Source of the DNA: Planctomycetota bacterium
GTDB lineage: Bacteria > Planctomycetota > UBA1135 > GCA-002686595
Direction of reading: 5' to 3'
DNA length: 64,000 bases
Assembly (NCBI GenBank): GCA_016795245.1
Contig: JAEUIA010000064.1
Coordinates: 62,001 to 126,000, forward strand
Of the stretch, positions 1 through 8,663 are shown piece by piece (the first letter of the stretch is position 1; each line of letters starts with the position of its first letter). The translations under genes were made by a program, and so were the position numbers. A model generated the notes under the pieces. The model worked only from the letters and a program-made list of their open reading frames with translations, was not told where the DNA came from and ran no database searches.

Positions 1-29
1 CGGCTCTGCCCGACACGCGCACGACATGA
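1..29 (+). CDS. 3' end of an upstream gene (partial)
   Basis: Only the last eight codons and a TGA are visible. The frame is open from the window edge, and its stop overlaps the ATG of the cyclopropane synthase in an ATGA arrangement, as in a translationally coupled operon. The same 4-base coupling occurs between the next two genes, which supports reading this as a real gene end. The product cannot be identified from eight residues. Confidence 0.4.
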
Positions 30-1279
30 GCAGCGAGACATCGACCTTTGTTCTGCCTGAAGCGCGCACCGCGGCTGCGCAGCGTCCGTCGTTCTTCGAG
101 CGCCGCGTGCTCGAGCGTCTCTCGCGCATTTCATCGGGCTCGCTGCAGGTCCTGTTCGCGGGGAGGCGGCACGCCTTCGGAGAAACCGGCTCCGACTTCC
201 CGCCTGCAACCGTGCACGTTCACGATGCGCGCTTCTTCAGTGCCGTAGCCCTGCGGGGAACCGTGGGCGCGGGCGAAGCCTACGCAGCGGGCTGGTGGAG
301 CAGCGAGGATCTCACCGCCGTCGTGCGCGCAGTCTCGCGCAATGAATCCGTACTCGCCGGCGTCGAGGGCGGCCTGGCGCGACTGGTGCAGCCCTTCCTC
401 GCCTTGCGTCACCGCTTGCGACGCAACACGCCGAACGGAAGTCGAGCGAACATCGCCGCGCACTACGATCTGTCGAACGAGTTCTTCGAGCTCTTTCTCG
501 ACGACACGCTGATGTACTCGTGCGGGATCTTCGAACAGGCAGGCACGACGCTGCGCGCAGCCTCGGTCGCCAAGAACGAGCGCATCTGCAAGCTGCTGAA
601 GCTCGGTCCCGACGATCACCTGCTGGAGATCGGAACCGGTTGGGGCGGATTCTCGATCCACGCCGCGCGCGAGCACGGCTGTCGAGTCACGACGACGACG
701 ATCTCTCAGGCGCAGTACGACCTCGCCGCAGCGCGCATCCGTGACGCGGGGCTCGAAAATCGCATCACGCTGCTGTTGGAGGACTACCGCAACTTGACGG
801 GGACCTACGACAAGCTCGTCTCGATCGAGATGATCGAGGCCATCGGTCATCAGTACTACGACGAGTACTTCCGCCGTTGTTCGGCGCTGCTCGCACCCGG
901 CGGCAGCATGTGCCTCCAGGCGATCACGATCGCCGACCAGATCTACGAACGCGCGAAACGATCCGTCGACTTCATCCAACGCCACATCTTCCCTGGGTCG
1001 TGCATTCCATCCGTCACCGCGTTGTGTTCCTCCATGACCCGCGCCAGCGAACTGCGCGTCGTCGGCTTGGACGACATCGGGCTGCACTACGTGCCTACGC
1101 TCATGCACTGGCGCCAGCGGTTGCTGGACCGTCGCGACGAGGCCCGCGCGCTGGGTTTCAGTGACGAGCTCTTGCGCCTGTGGGATTTCTACTTCTGCTA
1201 CTGCGCCGGCGGATTCGCCGAACGGCGCATCAGCACGGTGCACATGCTGCTCGAGCGCTCGGCGACGAAACCGGCATGA
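26..1279 (+). CDS. cfa: Cyclopropane-fatty-acyl-phospholipid synthase family methyltransferase
   Basis: SAM-dependent methyltransferase predicted to methylenate (or methylate) the double bond of unsaturated acyl chains in membrane phospholipids. The 417-residue protein has the family layout: a lipid-binding N-terminal region (about 1-140), then a Rossmann methyltransferase fold. The SAM loop EIGTGWGG lies at about 201-208. The family motif YSCGIF is near 164-169, and SIEMIEAIGH near 266 corresponds to the glutamate region of the active site. Its length is close to the usual 380-430. The stop overlaps the start of the DUF2878-hydrolase gene by four bases, so the two are coupled. DUF2878 proteins are known neighbours of such synthases. 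Other members of the superfamily methylate rather than cyclopropanate, so the exact product is inferred. Confidence 0.93.
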   Translation: MSSETSTFVLPEARTAAAQRPSFFERRVLERLSRISSGSLQVLFAGRRHAFGETGSDFPPATVHVHDARFFSAVALRGTVGAGEAYAAGWWSSEDLTAVVRAVSRNESVLAGVEGGLARLVQPFLALRHRLRRNTPNGSRANIAAHYDLSNEFFELFLDDTLMYSCGIFEQAGTTLRAASVAKNERICKLLKLGPDDHLLEIGTGWGGFSIHAAREHGCRVTTTTISQAQYDLAAARIRDAGLENRITLLLEDYRNLTGTYDKLVSIEMIEAIGHQYYDEYFRRCSALLAPGGSMCLQAITIADQIYERAKRSVDFIQRHIFPGSCIPSVTALCSSMTRASELRVVGLDDIGLHYVPTLMHWRQRLLDRRDEARALGFSDELLRLWDFYFCYCAGGFAERRISTVHMLLERSATKPA

Positions 1280-2820
1280 AGCGGATCACCAACTTCGCGC
1301 TGTTCCAAGTCGGCTGGTTCCTGGCCGTTGGTGCTGCCGCGCGCGGATCCATGTGGGCCGGCGTGCTGGCGATGGCGATCGTGGTCGCCATACACCTGGC
1401 ACTCGTCGCCGACCGCAAACGTGAAGCAGGTTACATCCTAGTCGCTGGCCTGATCGGAACCGTCGCCGATACCGTGCTGTCGATCCTCGGCGTGATCATG
1501 TATCCGACCTCGGAAGCAGTGTGGACACAGTGGATCGTGCCACCGTGGATCAGCGCGCTGTGGTTGGGCTTCGCGACGCTGCCGCGTTTCTCGCTCCACT
1601 GGCTCGTCGGGCGACCCTGGCTCGCGGCCGCGTTTGGTGCGATCGGCGGACCGCTCGCGTTCTGGGGCGGCATGCGTCTGGGTGCCGTCGCGCCCAAGCC
1701 CGACAGCGTGATCACCTGGATTGTATTGGCGGTGGAGTACGCGATCGCCACGCCGTTGCTCCTGTGGCTTGCGCCGCAGGACCAGGCGCGAATCGAAACG
1801 CGCGCGCGCCGCAGCGTGCGCTTTGTCGCGAGCGGAACGGGTCTGGTCGTCGTCGCGCTCGCCTGTCTCACTGCCGGATGTGTGGGTATGAAGAAGTCCG
1901 AAATCGAACACGGCCTGCGTGCGCTGCCGAAGAACTCCGGAATCGTGGAAGCCGGTCTGATGCGGCGCGTGGCGCCCGTGACACTGAACGGTGATCCACA
2001 GGAGATCGAGTACGTCTGGACGCACATCCGTGCGCGTGCGGGCGAGCGAGCGTCACGACCGCCGATCGTCCTCGTGCACGGGACTCCGGCCTCGCTTTTC
2101 AACTGGGCGCTCTTGTTGTCCGCCATCGATGCCGCGGCTGGCGATGCCGGTGTGCCCGACATCTACGCCTTGGATGTGATCGGTCACGGGCTCTCGCAGC
2201 CCAAAGCCGCGCACTACACGTTCCAGACTTGCGCCGAGCATGTGCGCGGTTTCCTGGAGATGCTCGATCTGCGCGACGTCACGATCGTGGGCCAGTCTTA
2301 CGGCGGAGAATTCGCCTGGCGCGTCGCGCTCGATGCTCCTGAGCGGGTCAAGAAGCTCGTCTTGATCGACTCGTCCGGATATCAGCGCGCCGACGGCGAG
2401 TGGTTGCCCGAGGAGGAAAAGCTGCGCAACTGGCCGGGCGCGCAGTTCGGGTACCTGCTCAACTCGCGCGACCGTCTGCGTCCGGCCCTACAGCTGCACT
2501 TCAGTGTCCCGCTGCGCGACGATCAACTCGAAGAGATGTTCCTTTTGTGCGAGAACGCTGACAACTGGCGGGCGATGACACACCTCTGCCGCGACGAGAA
2601 CGGCACGCGGCAATCCGAGATCGCGCGGATCGCACAGCCGACGTTGTTGATCTGGGGTGCGCGCGACATCGCCTACACGCCGGACGCCTACGGGAGGCGC
2701 TTCGAACGTGACATCGCCGGATCGCAGCTCGTGATCGTGCCCGAAGCGGGTCACTATCCGCACGAAGAGCAACCCGCGGCGGTCAGCCGCGCGTTGCTCG
2801 ACTTTCACAACGGTCACTGA
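1276..2820 (+). CDS. DUF2878 membrane domain fused to an alpha/beta hydrolase
   Basis: The chosen ATG overlaps the stop of the upstream synthase (ATGA), giving 514 residues. Residues 1-170 form a DUF2878-like membrane domain with about five hydrophobic segments. Around 183-202 there is another hydrophobic stretch ending in LTAGC, which looks like a lipoprotein signal with its lipobox but is now internal. Residues 262-514 form an alpha/beta hydrolase: oxyanion region VHGTP at about 267, nucleophile elbow GQSYGG with Ser341, an acid in WGARD, and a catalytic His in EAGHYP. No stop separates the parts, so this is either a genuine fusion or two genes whose border lost its stop. The hydrolase probably faces outside the cytoplasm and acts on lipid esters; the substrate is unknown. 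Confidence 0.82.
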   Translation: MKRITNFALFQVGWFLAVGAAARGSMWAGVLAMAIVVAIHLALVADRKREAGYILVAGLIGTVADTVLSILGVIMYPTSEAVWTQWIVPPWISALWLGFATLPRFSLHWLVGRPWLAAAFGAIGGPLAFWGGMRLGAVAPKPDSVITWIVLAVEYAIATPLLLWLAPQDQARIETRARRSVRFVASGTGLVVVALACLTAGCVGMKKSEIEHGLRALPKNSGIVEAGLMRRVAPVTLNGDPQEIEYVWTHIRARAGERASRPPIVLVHGTPASLFNWALLLSAIDAAAGDAGVPDIYALDVIGHGLSQPKAAHYTFQTCAEHVRGFLEMLDLRDVTIVGQSYGGEFAWRVALDAPERVKKLVLIDSSGYQRADGEWLPEEEKLRNWPGAQFGYLLNSRDRLRPALQLHFSVPLRDDQLEEMFLLCENADNWRAMTHLCRDENGTRQSEIARIAQPTLLIWGARDIAYTPDAYGRRFERDIAGSQLVIVPEAGHYPHEEQPAAVSRALLDFHNGH

Positions 2821-2823
2821 TCG

Positions 2824-3822
2824 CTACTTGTTCAGCTCGACCTTCGAAAGCGCCACGAAACGTTCGATGCGCGCGGCGGTCTTCGTGTCCTTGTGCTTGT
2901 TCGCCAGGGACTCGGCCTTCTTCACCGTCGGTGAATCGAAGGGCTTCTCCTTGGCGACCTTGGAGATGAACGCAGTGAAGGCCTTGTCCGCTTCGCGCTC
3001 GTCGGCGAGGTCGGCGGCCGCGAGGAGGGCCTTTTTCTCGGCCACTTTGGCGCTCAATTCGGGGTTGGACTTGACGGCCGATTCCAGAGCGGCCACTTCC
3101 TTGTCAGCGGCGACGATGTAGCCGTTCTCGGTCATCCACTTCACGCGCGCGAGACGCGCCGTGACGCGCCCGACGAATGCTTCGCGCGCGGCTTTCGCAT
3201 CGTCGCTCGCGAGTTTGTCGCACTCGGCAATGGCGTCGTCGATGTCGCCCTTCAGGAACGATTTCCAGGCGTGCTCGAGTTCCTTGGACGTGCCGGCGGG
3301 AGCGGACTTCGCCTTCTTGACCTCGGCGTTGACGGCTTCCTCGAGCTTCTTGCCGAAGTTGCCCGGATTGCCCTGCATGATCACCGAGCCGTCGACACCG
3401 ATCAGCGCCGTCTCCGGCAGTCCGGTGCCGGTGGTGCTGAGCGGGCGCTCGGCAGTCCACATCGCGGCGTTGCCCATCCAGCGCATCTTCCAGGCGAACG
3501 CTTCGTACACGTCCTTGGACGTGTTCTGGCACTCGACGAAGATGACTTGGATGTCATCGCCGAACTTCTCTTGCAACTTCACGGAGGTCGGCACGGACCC
3601 CCCAATGCAGTTGGGTCAATTCTTGCCCCAGAAGTCGATGATGATCGGCTTGCCGCGCAGCTCGGCCATGCTCTTCAAGCCGTTGCCGTTCAGCGGTGAT
3701 TCACGGAACGTGTAATCGAGTGCGAGCGGAGCGGCGGGTGCGGCGGCCATCGAGGCGTCGAGCCAGAGTGTGCACGCGACGGCAGCGACAGCGACCGACG
3801 ACAACAAGGGTGAGAGTTTCAT
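2824..3822 (-). CDS. Thioredoxin/TlpA-like selenoprotein with UxxC active site (in-frame TGA)
   Basis: From the ATG at 3822 the frame encodes a signal peptide (about 1-27, ending in an Ala-rich cleavage region) and a thioredoxin beta strand IIIDFWGKN. It then meets TGA at 3618-3616 and continues open to 2824 in the same frame. Read through, the active site is FWGKN-U-PNC-IGGSVP, which aligns with the FWATWCPPCRAEMP pattern of TlpA-type thioredoxins and puts Sec69 at the first CxxC cysteine and Cys72 at the second. The probable cis-Pro follows in GLPETALI (about 136). Residues 180-332 are a helical Lys/Ala-rich tail with no assigned function. The full product is 332 residues. A SECIS-like hairpin follows the TGA. 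Predicted extracytoplasmic thiol-disulfide oxidoreductase. The alternative is a nonsense mutation, but TGA at exactly a catalytic Cys with an intact downstream frame argues against it. Confidence 0.85.
3574..3618 (-). promoter_or_regulatory. Bacterial SECIS-like hairpin after the Sec TGA
   Basis: Immediately 3' of the TGA (3618-3616), the mRNA can fold CAACU (3613-3609) with AGUUG (3578-3574). Next comes a short CAU/GUG helix (3607-3605 with 3582-3580), then a 7-bp stem GGGGGUC (3602-3596) with GACCUCC (3589-3583). The apical loop is CGUGCC, which begins 20 nucleotides after the TGA and has G at its second position. Bacterial SECIS elements are known to sit within the coding region right after the UGA, with a small apical loop roughly 16-37 nt away and a G in one of the first two loop positions. 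The fit is by eye; no folding energy was computed. Confidence 0.7.
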
Positions 3823-3971
3823 CGTGTTTCAGCGGCTTTGTGGGGACTGGAGGACCACCAAACACTATCCGCACTGCGCCGGACGCACAATGCCGGTTGA
3901 TCGCCCGCTGCGCCTCAGCCACAGTAGCGCGACCCGAACGACTCTTTGAAGGCGCCTCGCGCGTGACTCAC

Positions 3972-4154
3972 ATGCCCCAGAACACACAAGCCAACCTCCG
4001 CAATCAACGCACGATCCTCGACAATCAGCGCGTGCTCCGCCGGGCGATCGGACGGATCCTCAACAACCAGACGAAGCTACGGCGTGAGCAGGAGACGATC
4101 ATCGCCAACCAGGGACGCATCCTCGCGGCGATCGGCAAGTTGCAAGCGAAGTAA
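3972..4154 (+). CDS. Small Asn/Gln-rich coiled-coil protein, 60 aa
   Basis: Starts at an ATG and ends six bases before the converging kinase gene. The product is a repeat of short helical units built on N-Q-x-x-I/L (NQRTI, NQRVL, NNQTKL, ANQGRIL), with hydrophobics at regular 3-4 spacing, so it probably forms a coiled coil or helical oligomer. No signal peptide or membrane segment is visible. Codon use is like that of its neighbours. I do not recognise a family. Its position between the thioredoxin and kinase genes suggests no clear role. Confidence 0.6.
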   Translation: MPQNTQANLRNQRTILDNQRVLRRAIGRILNNQTKLRREQETIIANQGRILAAIGKLQAK

Positions 4155-4159
4155 GGGCA

Positions 4160-7100
4160 TCACTTCGGCCCCGGTTCCGACCCCGTGTCGGCCGGCACGG
4201 GGAGTCGTCCCCACTGCCGCTCGAGAGCTTCCGGCAAGTACCGCCTGGCCGTCGTCAACAGATCGGCCGGCCACAGTCGTGCAGTACCGTCAGCGGACGC
4301 GGTGACGACGATGTCGCCTGATGGAGTGATGTCGCCGTCCAACACCGCGTCCTCGTGTCCGACGTAGCAGACTCTGCACTCGGTGCGCTCCGTGTCCCAC
4401 AAGCGCGCGCTGCGATCGAGCGACGTCGTCAAGATCAGACCTCGCGACGCCGACAACGCCAGCGCACTCAAGCTGTTCTGATGTTGAAGGCCGGCTCCGT
4501 AGGGGAAGTTGATGCGCGCGAGTCGCACTCCACCAGGACTTTCTTCGATGCGCCAGAGGCCCATCCCGGACGCGTACTTCGCAGTCGCGACCAGATGTTG
4601 GCTGGTGCTGTCGAACTGCACTTGCCCGGATGTGGCTGTGAAAAACGACGATCTGAGTTCGCCGGTGCGCGCGTCGAACAGCAGGGTCTCCTTGTTCTCA
4701 CAGCCCGCTGCGACCCATCGGCCGTCCGGGCTCATGTCCACCGCGAACACGGAACGCAGTCGAAACAAGCCTGCCTCGAACGGCTCGCTGCGCCAAAAGG
4801 GGGTGTCACTCTCGCTGTCGCGCGGAGCAGCCGGCGGAATCGTCGCGTCCCACAGGGCCAGCGTGCGGTCCTCACCACCGGTCAGGATCCGGTTTCCGTC
4901 AGGCGTGAAGCGCATGCACATCAATTTGCCCTGATGAGCGCGCAAGCGTCGCGTGCGTCCGTCGGTGAGATCGACGATCAGCGCGCAGCCGGGCTCATCG
5001 ACCAGCGCGACGCGATTGCCGTCAGCGCTGAAGCTCGCTCCGATCTCCGTCGCGTGCAAGCCTCCCAGCACAGTCAGCGGCGTGCCGTCGCGCGTGCGCC
5101 ACAGGATGATCCGACCGGCCTCGTTGGTGGTCAGGATGCGCTCACCCGTAGGGTCGAAGCGCGCGCTGATCAGCGGTGTGCGGCTCTCTCCGACCGCGCG
5201 TGGATCGAAGGTCCGCGCGTGAACACCGGTGTGCGCGCTCCACGTGCGCGCAGTGCCGTCCGCAGAGGCGGTCAGTACCAACTCACCGGCGGGATCGAAG
5301 CGCGCCGTGCGCACTGCGCCGTCGTGGCCGCGCAGGACCTGCAGGAACGGCCGCACTCCGCCGTACCAGACGTCGATCGTCTTCATCCTGGCCCACGTGA
5401 TCAGCAGGCTCCCGTCGGGGCTCCAGCGCAAGCCGTACATCTGGCGCGAGTCGCCGCGACAACACCGCAACAACGCTCCGTCCGAAGCACGGAACACGCG
5501 CAACGCATCGTCGTACGCGATCGTCGCCAGTTGCTCCCCGTCGGGACTGAACGCGATGCGCGCGATGGCGCGATGTCCGTGGTCGGGCAACGTGTACACC
5601 GTCGCTCCGGCCGCGACATCGACGACCTTCGCACCGGCGTCCCAGCACAACGCGAGACGTGAACCGTCCGGGCTGAACGAGGCATCGTGGAACTTGCCGC
5701 CGGATTCGAACACGAACTCAGGCGCGGGTTCACGCTCGCCCGTGTCGATGCGCCATTGGCGCGCTGAGCGGTCTTCCGAAACGGTGACGACGCGCCTTGA
5801 GTCCGGGCTGATCGCGAAGCCGACGACGACGGAAGAATGGCCGCGCAAGACACAGACTTCTGCCCCGGATTCGGCGTCGAACACGCGTGCAGTGAGGTCG
5901 CTCTCCGAGACGGGCGATCCTCGCGTCGGTTCCGCGGACCGAGTCACCACGTGGCGATTGTCGGGGGTGAAGCGCGCCTCCGAAACGTTTCCGGTGTGTC
6001 CGACGAGGCGCGCGAGCAGGCGTCCGTCGCCGGCGTCGAAGATGCGCGCGGAGTGATCACGCGATGCCGTGACGACGCGCGTGCCGCGCGGGTCGAACTG
6101 GACGTTGTTGATGTCGGAGGCGTGCCCGTTGAGTTCCAGGCCTGCGGCGTCCGGCTTGTCGGCCGACACGATGCTGCAGAATCCGCTCTGTCCACCCAGC
6201 ACGATGCGCGCGGAGTCGGGCGAAAATGCAGCGCACAACAGTTCGCCCTGGTGCGGTTCGACCGTCCCCATGGCGACTCCTGTGCGAGCGTCCCACAGGC
6301 GTGCTGTGCCATCGATCGAGGTCGAGACGAGCATTCTCGACGAGGGAGCGCAGTCGACGTGGGTGACCATCTGTTCGTGGCCGACCAGGACCTGTTCCAG
6401 GTAGAGAGCGTCGAGCGCGGAGAGCAAGGCGCGGTTGCTCGCGAGGCCGGGTTCACGCTCGGCTGCGGCGATCGCGTAGCGCAGCGCGCGCGGCGGCGTG
6501 TAGGCCACGAGGCCGGCGGCCTGGTCGCGATACCAGCCGCCTTCGTACAGATGCAGCGCGCTTTCCTTGCTGACCTTCTCTTCGTTGACTCTCTTCAACA
6601 GCACGATCATCACGACGAGTGCGCTCAAGAGGGCGACGACGGAGCCGATGACGGCCGTAGCGATGACCGGATTGCGCTGAATCCAGCGCCGGGCCCGCAA
6701 GAACACGCCCGCAGGCCGCGCGTGGATCGGTTCGTACTCGCGGACACGACGCAATTCCTCGGCCAGTTCGAGCGCCGTGGCGTACCGGCGCGCGACGTCC
6801 TTCTCCATGGCCGTTTCGATCACCACTTCGAGGTCGTGCGGCAAGGCCGGATTGGCGCGCCGGAGCGACGGCACGGGTGCCGCGCGGATCGCCTGCGTCA
6901 ATTCGGTGCTCGAGTCGGCGTGGAACGGGCGCGTGAGAGTCAGACACTCGTACAGCACGACGCCGAGTGAGTACACGTCGGTGCGGCGGTCTACGTCGCG
7001 CCCGCTGACGGACTGCTCAGGCGAGAGATAGGCCGGCGTGCCGAAGACCTCGTCGACACGCGTCAGCGTCGCCTGTTCGTCGAATTCACCGCGTGCCAGA

Positions 7101-7834
7101 CCGAAGTCGAGCACGACCGGCAGGCCGTCCTTCGATACCATGATGTTGCCGGGCTTCACGTCACGGTGAATCACGCCGGCTTCGTGCGCGGCGTGCAGTG
7201 CCCGCGCGACGCGCTCGAAGAACGCCAGAGTTTCGGCCAGCTCGAGGGCGCGTCCGGGCTTCAGCAGGCGCGACGCGCTCGTGTCGGAGTCGTGCGCCGT
7301 TCCTCCGGCCGTGGAGCTCTGGTCGCGCAAACGATCGAGCGCCGCCGCCAGCGTCTCGCCTTCGACGAAGCGCATGGCGATGTAGGGGATGTCTCCGTCG
7401 AGGTCCGCGTCGAGGACAGTACACACACCCGGGTGATCGAGGCGCGCGACGATCTCCGCTTCGCGGCGGAACCGATTGCGCCGACCTTGACTCACGCTCG
7501 CGAGCGGCAGGCTCAGAACCTTCAGCGCGACCGTGCGCTCGAGCCGCGTGTCCTCGGCGCGATACACGACGCCCTGGCCTCCGCGCCCGAGAATTTCGAT
7601 CAAGCGGTAGGGGCCGATCGTGTCGCGCGGATGTGCGCGGCGCAGGCCGACTTCGATCTCGCTCGCAGCTTTGCCCGTGAGCAGCAGGTACTCGCGCGCG
7701 ACCTGCTCTTCGTGTCCCGGAAAACGCGCCAGATAGTGCGCGAGCGGCAGCTCACGTCCGGCTTCGACGTCGCCGAGCAATTGATCGGCGAAATCGAACA
7801 GGATCGGACTTTCAGAATCCGGGGCGATGGACAT
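4160..7834 (-). CDS. Transmembrane Ser/Thr protein kinase with C-terminal WD40 propeller(s)
   Basis: 1224-residue receptor-like kinase. The cytoplasmic kinase domain runs from about 76 to 375. It has the glycine-rich loop GRGGQGVVY near 83, a VALK lysine, the catalytic loop HRDVKPGN and the DFG motif DFGLA, all intact. A single hydrophobic segment (about 390-415) follows, then from about 480 to the end at least a dozen WD40-like repeats (blades ending in variants of ARLWD, ARIFD, ALWD), enough for two propellers. The N-terminal 70 residues hold a conserved planctomycete-style pre-kinase segment. It is divergently transcribed from the ECF sigma factor 119 bp away. Kinase-ECF pairs are a known planctomycete arrangement in which the kinase is thought to act on the sigma factor; that link is inferred here. 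Confidence 0.93.
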   Translation of the reverse strand: MSIAPDSESPILFDFADQLLGDVEAGRELPLAHYLARFPGHEEQVAREYLLLTGKAASEIEVGLRRAHPRDTIGPYRLIEILGRGGQGVVYRAEDTRLERTVALKVLSLPLASVSQGRRNRFRREAEIVARLDHPGVCTVLDADLDGDIPYIAMRFVEGETLAAALDRLRDQSSTAGGTAHDSDTSASRLLKPGRALELAETLAFFERVARALHAAHEAGVIHRDVKPGNIMVSKDGLPVVLDFGLARGEFDEQATLTRVDEVFGTPAYLSPEQSVSGRDVDRRTDVYSLGVVLYECLTLTRPFHADSSTELTQAIRAAPVPSLRRANPALPHDLEVVIETAMEKDVARRYATALELAEELRRVREYEPIHARPAGVFLRARRWIQRNPVIATAVIGSVVALLSALVVMIVLLKRVNEEKVSKESALHLYEGGWYRDQAAGLVAYTPPRALRYAIAAAEREPGLASNRALLSALDALYLEQVLVGHEQMVTHVDCAPSSRMLVSTSIDGTARLWDARTGVAMGTVEPHQGELLCAAFSPDSARIVLGGQSGFCSIVSADKPDAAGLELNGHASDINNVQFDPRGTRVVTASRDHSARIFDAGDGRLLARLVGHTGNVSEARFTPDNRHVVTRSAEPTRGSPVSESDLTARVFDAESGAEVCVLRGHSSVVVGFAISPDSRRVVTVSEDRSARQWRIDTGEREPAPEFVFESGGKFHDASFSPDGSRLALCWDAGAKVVDVAAGATVYTLPDHGHRAIARIAFSPDGEQLATIAYDDALRVFRASDGALLRCCRGDSRQMYGLRWSPDGSLLITWARMKTIDVWYGGVRPFLQVLRGHDGAVRTARFDPAGELVLTASADGTARTWSAHTGVHARTFDPRAVGESRTPLISARFDPTGERILTTNEAGRIILWRTRDGTPLTVLGGLHATEIGASFSADGNRVALVDEPGCALIVDLTDGRTRRLRAHQGKLMCMRFTPDGNRILTGGEDRTLALWDATIPPAAPRDSESDTPFWRSEPFEAGLFRLRSVFAVDMSPDGRWVAAGCENKETLLFDARTGELRSSFFTATSGQVQFDSTSQHLVATAKYASGMGLWRIEESPGGVRLARINFPYGAGLQHQNSLSALALSASRGLILTTSLDRSARLWDTERTECRVCYVGHEDAVLDGDITPSGDIVVTASADGTARLWPADLLTTARRYLPEALERQWGRLPVPADTGSEPGPK

Positions 7835-7953
7835 GCCCTATCAGTCTGCGTCAGGTCGACTGGCGGCGCGACAGGGGTAGCGAAAACGCTCCACCGGAAC
7901 CCGGCCGCGGGGTATTAGAATCCACGTCCGGCGGCGCAGTCGCCCCCGCGCGC

Positions 7954-8580
7954 ATGACCGATCAATCGACGACCTCCGACGCCAACCAGCCGCCGCGCGT
8001 GCCTTCGATTCGTTTCGAGGATCGCTACGCCGAGGTGGCGCCGGCTTTGTACGCCTGGGCCGAGTTGCGCATCCGACCGTCGATGCGTTCGCGCCTTGAA
8101 TCGCAGGACTTGCTCCAAGAAGTCTGGCTGCGCGGCAAGAAGGCCTACAGCCGTTATGACGAGAGCACCGACGGTTTCCGCGCCTGGGCGTTTCGCATCG
8201 GCAAGAACGTGCTGATGGAGGCGCTGCGCGCGATGCGCCACGAGGTGCTCAGCATGCCGGGCCTGTCGCCGACGAACAAAATGCTGGCGCTCGAAGGCGT
8301 GCCGCAGGACGTGACCAGTTTCACGCAGCGCCTGGCGAACGAAGACTCCATTCGTGAGTTCTTGAAGCATGTCCAGGCGCTCGACGAGTCCGACCGGATG
8401 CTCTTGATTCATTGTGGACTCGAAGGCGAGACGTGCGCGGAAGCTGCTTCCAAACTGGGGTTGAGCGAAGACGCGGCGATCAAGCGCTGGCAGCGACTCA
8501 AAGCCAAGTTGCGCGAGAAGCCCTGGTCGCGGTCCCTGCTCGGAATCGCGTCCGCCACGGGCCCTGAAACGCAGTCCTGA
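7954..8580 (+). CDS. ECF-type RNA polymerase sigma factor
   Basis: 208 residues. Region 2 is visible around 20-95 (RLESQDLLQEVWL and FRAWAFRIGKNVLMEALR, the core-binding and -10 recognition helices). Region 4 is at 140-190, with the helix-turn-helix segment ETCAEAASKLGLSEDAAIKRWQRL. The linker between them is about 40 residues. No anti-sigma gene lies beside it. Instead the divergent neighbour is a transmembrane Ser/Thr kinase-WD40 protein, matching the ECF groups of planctomycetes that are paired with kinases. It probably turns an outside or cytoplasmic signal sensed by the kinase into transcription. The ATG is chosen because it is the first in frame and gives a normal N-terminal tail. Confidence 0.9.
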   Translation: MTDQSTTSDANQPPRVPSIRFEDRYAEVAPALYAWAELRIRPSMRSRLESQDLLQEVWLRGKKAYSRYDESTDGFRAWAFRIGKNVLMEALRAMRHEVLSMPGLSPTNKMLALEGVPQDVTSFTQRLANEDSIREFLKHVQALDESDRMLLIHCGLEGETCAEAASKLGLSEDAAIKRWQRLKAKLREKPWSRSLLGIASATGPETQS

Positions 8581-8663
8581 GCGATTCATAACCTGCGCGT
8601 AATGCTCGCGCGGGGCTGATTCCTGGCATTGCGTGTACGATTGAGTCGGCTGCTTTCGAAGCC

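Noticed and set aside
131..1243. Long open frames on the strand opposite the cyclopropane synthase and many other genes.
   Set aside because: They mirror the GC-rich third-position pattern of real genes and are rich in Arg, Pro, His and Ser with no recognisable motif; the opposite strand has clear family motifs.
2824..3822. The thioredoxin gene as a pseudogene.
   Set aside because: One TGA in an otherwise open frame, exactly at a catalytic Cys position and followed by a SECIS-like hairpin; random nonsense would rarely land there. It remains the formal alternative.
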